A stretch of DNA of 9,410 nt from Chloroflexota bacterium (lineage in GTDB: Bacteria; Chloroflexota; Anaerolineae; Ardenticatenales; Ardenticatenaceae): assembly GCA_003520455.1 (NCBI GenBank), contig DOUV01000156.1:1-9410 (forward strand), in the 5' to 3' direction. Shown here piece after piece: positions 6,936-9,410 of this stretch. A program made the position numbers and the translations under genes. The notes under the pieces were generated by a model that made no database searches, had not been told where the DNA came from, and worked only from the letters and a program-made list of their open reading frames with translations. Within the stretch, counting starts at the first letter, position 1. Each line of letters starts with the position of its first letter.

Positions 6936-7250
6936 ATGCAACTTGCACGTGTCGTCGGAACCGTGGTCAGTGAGCGCAAGACGCCCTCCATGCAAGGGCT
7001 GAAATTTCTGGTCCTGCGCCTGCTCTCGGTGGACGGTCAAGAAACCAGCAGTTACGTCGTTGCCGCGGACGCGGTCGGCGCCGGGGTGGATGAGGTCGTG
7101 ATGTACGCCAGCGGCAGTTCTGCCCGCCAGACCGAAATCACCAACAACCGCCCGTGCGATGCAGTTGTGATGGCGATTGTAGACGAATGGGAAGTCGGCG
7201 GTGAGACCCGCTTCCGCAAGGTCTCGGCCGATCATCCCTGGGCTTCATGA
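6936..7250 (+). CDS. BMC-P pentameric vertex protein (EutN/CcmL family)
   Basis: 104 residues, the usual length for the family that closes the icosahedral vertices. ATG with TGAGGA 8 bases upstream, 68 bases after the BMC-H stop codon. Recognisable blocks are the N-terminal strand [21 protein letters not shown], the middle [26 protein letters not shown] (about 39-64) and the C-terminal [15 protein letters not shown] (73-87). The GSSAR motif is diagnostic. No domain is missing. It should mix with the hexamers and trimers encoded beside it. Confidence 0.95.
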   Translation: MQLARVVGTVVSERKTPSMQGLKFLVLRLLSVDGQETSSYVVAADAVGAGVDEVVMYASGSSARQTEITNNRPCDAVVMAIVDEWEVGGETRFRKVSADHPWAS

Positions 7251-7387
7251 GTTGCAGGTTGGACAAGGTTGAAAGTTGAAGGTGAAGACGGCGCATTCAT
7301 GTTGTTTCGCGACGAGCAGTCGTGGTCCAGCATTGAGACAGCATTGTTCAACCTGTAACCTGTAACCTGCTAACCCGCAACCAGAGT
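7251..7387. repeat. Facing heptamer-repeat arms before the aldehyde dehydrogenase gene
   Basis: The left arm (7251-7285) is GTTGCAGGTTGG, AAGGTTG, AAGTTGAAGG. The right arm (7349-7383) has CAACCTG, TAACCTG, TAACCTG, then TAACCCGCAACC, mostly at a 7-base period. The arms are largely complementary and would bring a loop of about 60 bases together. The gap otherwise has no gene or clear promoter. The right arm ends about 14 bases from the ATG of the next gene, so folding could affect its translation. Confidence 0.55.
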
Positions 7388-7397
7388 TGGGGTGTTT

Positions 7398-8837
7398 ATG
7401 TCACTCTCTGAGCGCGAGATTCAAGCGATCATGCAGCGCGTCCAGAGCCGCGTCGGCGGTGCGAGCCGGACCGGTCCTGAAATCATCGTCCGCAGCATCG
7501 ACGAGCAGCGACTCGGGATCTTCCGCGACATCGACAGCGCAGTGACGGCGGCCCGTCGCGCCTTCGAGCAGTACGAACGTCTGTCACTCGACGCCCGCAA
7601 GGTGATCATCGCGGCCATGCGCGAGAAGATGCGTCAGTATGGTACCGAACTGGCGCATGAGGCCCACGAGGAGACCGGCCTGGGCCGCAGCGAGGACAAA
7701 ATCAAAAAGAATGCCCTCGTCACCGACAAGACGCCAGGGCCGGAAATCCTTGCAACTGAGGCCTGGAGTGGGGACCACGGGCTCACGATCGTCGAGCGGG
7801 CGCCCTTCGGCGTGTTTGCGGCGATTACGCCCACGACCAACCCGACCTCGACGATCATCAATAACTCGATCTCGATCCTCTCTGCGGGCAACTCGGTTTG
7901 CTTCAACGTTCACCCCAACGCCAGGCGCGTCTCCGCCAGGAACATCCAACTGCTCAACCAGGCCATCCAGAGCGCCGGTGGGCCGGCGAATCTGATCACA
8001 GCGATCGCTGAGCCAACCATCGAGAGTGCTCAGGCGCTGATGCGCCACCCGCTCGTGCGGATTCTCCTGGTTACGGGCGGCGGTGGTGTGGTCACCGAGG
8101 CCATGCGCAGCGGAAAGCGCGCGATTACCGCCGGGCCGGGCAATCCGCCAGTTGTGGTAGACGAGACCGCCGACATCGAGCTGGCGGGCGAGAAAGTCGT
8201 CTTTGGCGCTAGCTTCGACAACAATGTGATCTGCACTGACGAGAAGGAAGTCTTCGTGGTGGACAACGTGGCCGATGCCTTGAAAGCCGCCATGCAACGC
8301 CACGGGGCCTACCTGGTCGAGCGGAGCCACGAGGTGCGGCGGTTGGAAGAGACCATCTTCCGCGAGATGGCCGGTCCCTTCGGCGTCAGCAAGATGCGCA
8401 ACGAGTGGATCGGCAAGAACGCCGGCGCCATCCTCCAGGCCGCAGGCATCAACGCACCGCGCGACGTCCGCCTGGCGTTGGTAGAGGTGCCGCTGGAGCA
8501 CACCCTGGTCTGGACTGAGCAGATGATGCCGGTCATGCCGCTGGTCCGGCTGCCGAGCGTGGATCAATGCATCGACCAGGCCGTCAAGGCCGAGCACGGC
8601 TTTGGCCACACGGCCTCGATGTTCTCGAAGCACCTGGATCATCTCAGCCGCATGGCCCGCGAGATCAACGTCTCGATCTTCGTCAAGAACGGTCCCACGC
8701 TGGCCGGTCTCGGCTACGGCGGCGAGGGCTTCACTTCGTTCAGCATCGCCAGCCCCACCGGCGAGGGAATGACGACCGCCCTCAGCTTCAGCCGGCCGCG
8801 GCGCTGCACGTTGGTCGATCACTTCCGGATCGTCTGA
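7398..8837 (+). CDS. CoA-acylating aldehyde dehydrogenase (PduP/EutE-like), BMC lumen enzyme
   Basis: Oxidises an aldehyde with NAD+ and CoA to acyl-CoA. In this operon the expected substrate is acetaldehyde from DeoC. ATG 7398 (479 residues) is chosen over GTG 7392 because GGGG then has normal spacing. Residues 2-19 (SLSEREIQAIMQRVQSRV) are an amphipathic encapsulation helix like that of PduP, followed by a Gly/Ser/Arg linker. The ALDH fold follows: ITPTTNPTSTIINN (143-156), the nucleotide-binding block LLVTGGGGVVTEAM (223-236), GPGNPPVVVDETADI (246-260) and the catalytic Cys279 in FDNNVICTDEKEV. The missing general-base Glu of hydrolytic ALDHs fits the acylating type. Length and motifs are complete. 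It is preceded by a repeat-filled gap and followed, 25 bases on, by the small Cys-rich gene. NAD and CoA recycling partners are not in the window. Confidence 0.95.
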   Translation: MSLSEREIQAIMQRVQSRVGGASRTGPEIIVRSIDEQRLGIFRDIDSAVTAARRAFEQYERLSLDARKVIIAAMREKMRQYGTELAHEAHEETGLGRSEDKIKKNALVTDKTPGPEILATEAWSGDHGLTIVERAPFGVFAAITPTTNPTSTIINNSISILSAGNSVCFNVHPNARRVSARNIQLLNQAIQSAGGPANLITAIAEPTIESAQALMRHPLVRILLVTGGGGVVTEAMRSGKRAITAGPGNPPVVVDETADIELAGEKVVFGASFDNNVICTDEKEVFVVDNVADALKAAMQRHGAYLVERSHEVRRLEETIFREMAGPFGVSKMRNEWIGKNAGAILQAAGINAPRDVRLALVEVPLEHTLVWTEQMMPVMPLVRLPSVDQCIDQAVKAEHGFGHTASMFSKHLDHLSRMAREINVSIFVKNGPTLAGLGYGGEGFTSFSIASPTGEGMTTALSFSRPRRCTLVDHFRIV

Positions 8838-8862
8838 TCTACACTACAGAAAGGTCGTATCG

Positions 8863-9015
8863 ATGGCGAGAGAGCGCTCAATCCGAGCATTCTTGACTAA
8901 TCTCGATCAGCCGATGCCGCTCCCGGAGAAGGTCTCCGGGCTCACGCGGAACCTCTGGCGCCGGGTCGCCCTCCGCCAGGCGTGCTGCGGCCACCCTGGG
9001 GAGCCCGGCTGCTGA
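8863..9015 (+). CDS. Small Cys-rich protein ending CCGHPGEPGC (50 aa), possible UGA read-through
   Basis: ATG 8863 with AAAGG 8 bases upstream opens 50 codons to a TGA at 9013-9015, 25 bases after the dehydrogenase stop codon. Residues 1-40 are basic, with a predicted helix rich in Arg/Leu (IRAFLTNLDQPMPLPEKVSG, then TRNLWRRVALRQ). The last ten residues are C-C-G-H-P-G-E-P-G-C, so Cys41, Cys42, His44 and Cys50 could bind a metal or an iron-sulfur cluster. I recall short Chloroflexota proteins with a similar CCGxxGxPGC end, but could not check this. The ribosome site, tight spacing and a distinctive end argue for a real gene. Function is unknown; the position suggests a BMC accessory role. The same frame stays open after the TGA for 20 His-rich codons. 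Confidence 0.68.
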   Translation: MARERSIRAFLTNLDQPMPLPEKVSGLTRNLWRRVALRQACCGHPGEPGC

Positions 9016-9078
9016 CAGGTCGATCACCCGTCCGGTTCGGACGGCCACCACCACGGCCCTGGTCATCATCATCACTAA
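9016..9078 (+). other. In-frame His-rich extension and hairpin after the UGA
   Basis: In the frame of the small protein, the 20 codons after TGA 9013-9015 read QVDHPSGSDG, HHHGPG and HHHH, then TAA at 9076-9078. Eight of 20 residues are His. At 9028-9044 CCGTCCG pairs perfectly with CGGACGG around a GTT loop, 12 bases from the UGA to the stem base and 19 to the loop. That satisfies the simple bacterial SECIS description (loop 16-37 bases from UGA, stem 4-16 bp, G in the first two loop bases). It could also be an ordinary 3' UTR hairpin with a chance or decaying His tract. Confidence 0.4.
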
Positions 9079-9099
9079 CACGCGAAGGCAGAGAGAAGC

Positions 9100-9138
9100 G
9101 GGAAAATTGTGACGCGCTTCGCGCGTGACAATCTTCCC
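9100..9138. repeat. 39-bp imperfect palindrome
   Basis: GGGAA-a-ATTGT-g-ACGCGC, a TTC loop, then GCGCGT-g-ACAAT-c-TTCCC: 16 paired bases broken by two mismatches. It lies in the 9016-9204 gap between the small protein and the second BMC-T. No T-run follows, so this looks more like a REP-type dispersed palindrome or a transcript-stabilising stem than an intrinsic terminator. Confidence 0.55.
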
Positions 9139-9151
9139 AGATTCACATGCT

Positions 9152-9174
9152 TTCCCTGGAAGCCACGCAGCACC
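9152..9174 (+). repeat. 23-bp direct repeat, copy 1
   Basis: The 23 bases here (starting TTCCCTGGAAGC, ending GCAGCACC) recur exactly at 9388-9410, 236 bases downstream. This copy is non-coding, in the leader of the second BMC-T gene. Confidence 0.85.
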
Positions 9175-9204
9175 CACCGTGCTCCGTCCTGAGACAGCTT
9201 GCCC

Positions 9205-9410
9205 ATGACCGCTATCGCTCTCCTCGAATTCGAGAGTGTTGCCCGCGGCATCGTCGCCGGCGACGCTATGATCAAACGCGCCCCCCTGGCTCTGCTGCGC
9301 TGTGGCACCGTGCAACCCGGCAGATTCCTGGTGCTCGTCGGCGGGGGCGAGGCCGAGGTCGACGAGGCACTGACCGCCGGTCGCGAGTTCCCTGGAAGCC
9401 ACGCAGCACC
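9205..9410 (+). CDS. Second BMC-T shell protein, single-stacking PduT-like type (5' part only)
   Basis: 68 codons from ATG 9205 run off the right edge. The start MTAIALLEFESVARGIVAGD matches the first BMC domain of PduT and Haliangium BMC-T1 (GILELTSIAKGMELGD in PduT). It continues with AMIKRAPLALLRCGTVQPGRFLVLVGG and AEVDEALTAGRE. In PduT the pore loop is KTICPGKF, with the Cys that holds a [4Fe-4S] cluster. Here the loop is GTVQPGRF, with Gln37 at that place and a Cys33 four residues earlier, so PduT-type cluster binding is not expected. A full protein would be about 180-210 residues with a second BMC domain. The last eight residues (FPGSHAAP) lie within a repeated 23-bp segment and may not be reliable. 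The ribosome site is poor (TGAGA, about 11 bases away); a TTG two codons upstream is an alternative. Confidence 0.82.
   Translation, partial: MTAIALLEFESVARGIVAGDAMIKRAPLALLRCGTVQPGRFLVLVGGGEAEVDEALTAGREFPGSHAA
9388..9410 (+). repeat. 23-bp direct repeat, copy 2, at the window edge
   Basis: Exact second copy of the segment at 9152-9174, inside the BMC-T reading frame and ending at the final base. A 23-base identity this close by chance is very unlikely. Either a true duplication or the mark of a contig end broken or misjoined at a repeat. Confidence 0.85.

Noticed and set aside
2424..7387. Heptamer repeats considered as CRISPR or a satellite array
   Set aside because: Units are 7 bases, degenerate and spread over several gaps with no uniform spacers; no cas genes are present.
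7584..8822. Long open frame of 412 codons on the minus strand opposite the aldehyde dehydrogenase
   Set aside because: It is a shadow of a high-GC gene: composition is that of an antisense frame, there is no family motif, and the plus-strand product is unmistakable.
9046..9078. CAT/CAC run followed by TAA considered as a cloning-vector His tag
   Set aside because: The His codons are interrupted by GPG, only four are consecutive at the end, and flanking sequence does not look like a vector.

Overview
The window carries part of a bacterial microcompartment (BMC) operon of the sugar-phosphate type. It most likely comes from a Chloroflexota (Anaerolineae/Caldilineae-like) genome. That guess rests on high GC, on protein style (proline-rich secreted and anchored proteins, a signal peptidase with a long N-terminal extension) and on intergenic tracts built from 7-bp CAACCTT/TAACCTG-like units, which I associate with that phylum. 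No rRNA or tRNA marker is present to confirm it.

Left flank (1-2364): the 5' part of a secreted protein on the minus strand runs off the left edge. Next, on the plus strand, is a 132-residue protein that keeps only the first half-helix and the C-terminal cytoplasmic domain of a CzcD-type cation diffusion facilitator. A type I signal peptidase gene (lepB) follows, behind a near-consensus sigma-70 promoter.

BMC operon (2475 to the right edge, all plus strand): an RpiB/LacAB-like isomerase, a deoxyribose-phosphate aldolase (deoC), a membrane-anchored gluzincin-like protein, a permuted double-stacking type BMC-T shell protein with a Glu-Arg gate, a BMC-H hexamer, a BMC-P pentamer, a PduP-like CoA-acylating aldehyde dehydrogenase, a 50-residue Cys-rich small protein, and the start of a second BMC-T. 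The isomerase, aldolase and dehydrogenase each begin with a short amphipathic helix of the kind that directs enzymes into BMC lumens. The implied chemistry is isomerisation of a sugar phosphate, aldol cleavage of 2-deoxyribose-5-phosphate to acetaldehyde and glyceraldehyde-3-phosphate, and oxidation of the sequestered acetaldehyde to acetyl-CoA. This fits the class called sugar-phosphate-utilising (SPU) BMCs. Phosphotransacylase, alcohol dehydrogenase and kinase genes are not in the window and would have to lie to the right or elsewhere.

Points worth a second look: the isomerase has Asp where E. coli RpiB has its catalytic Cys; the aldolase has a four-Cys N-terminal motif; a membrane metallopeptidase sits inside the operon; the small protein's UGA stop is followed in frame by a His-rich 20-codon tail and a compact hairpin that meets simple bacterial SECIS rules; repeat tracts form facing arms in several gene gaps; and a 23-bp exact direct repeat ends at the last base of the window, which may be an assembly signature.
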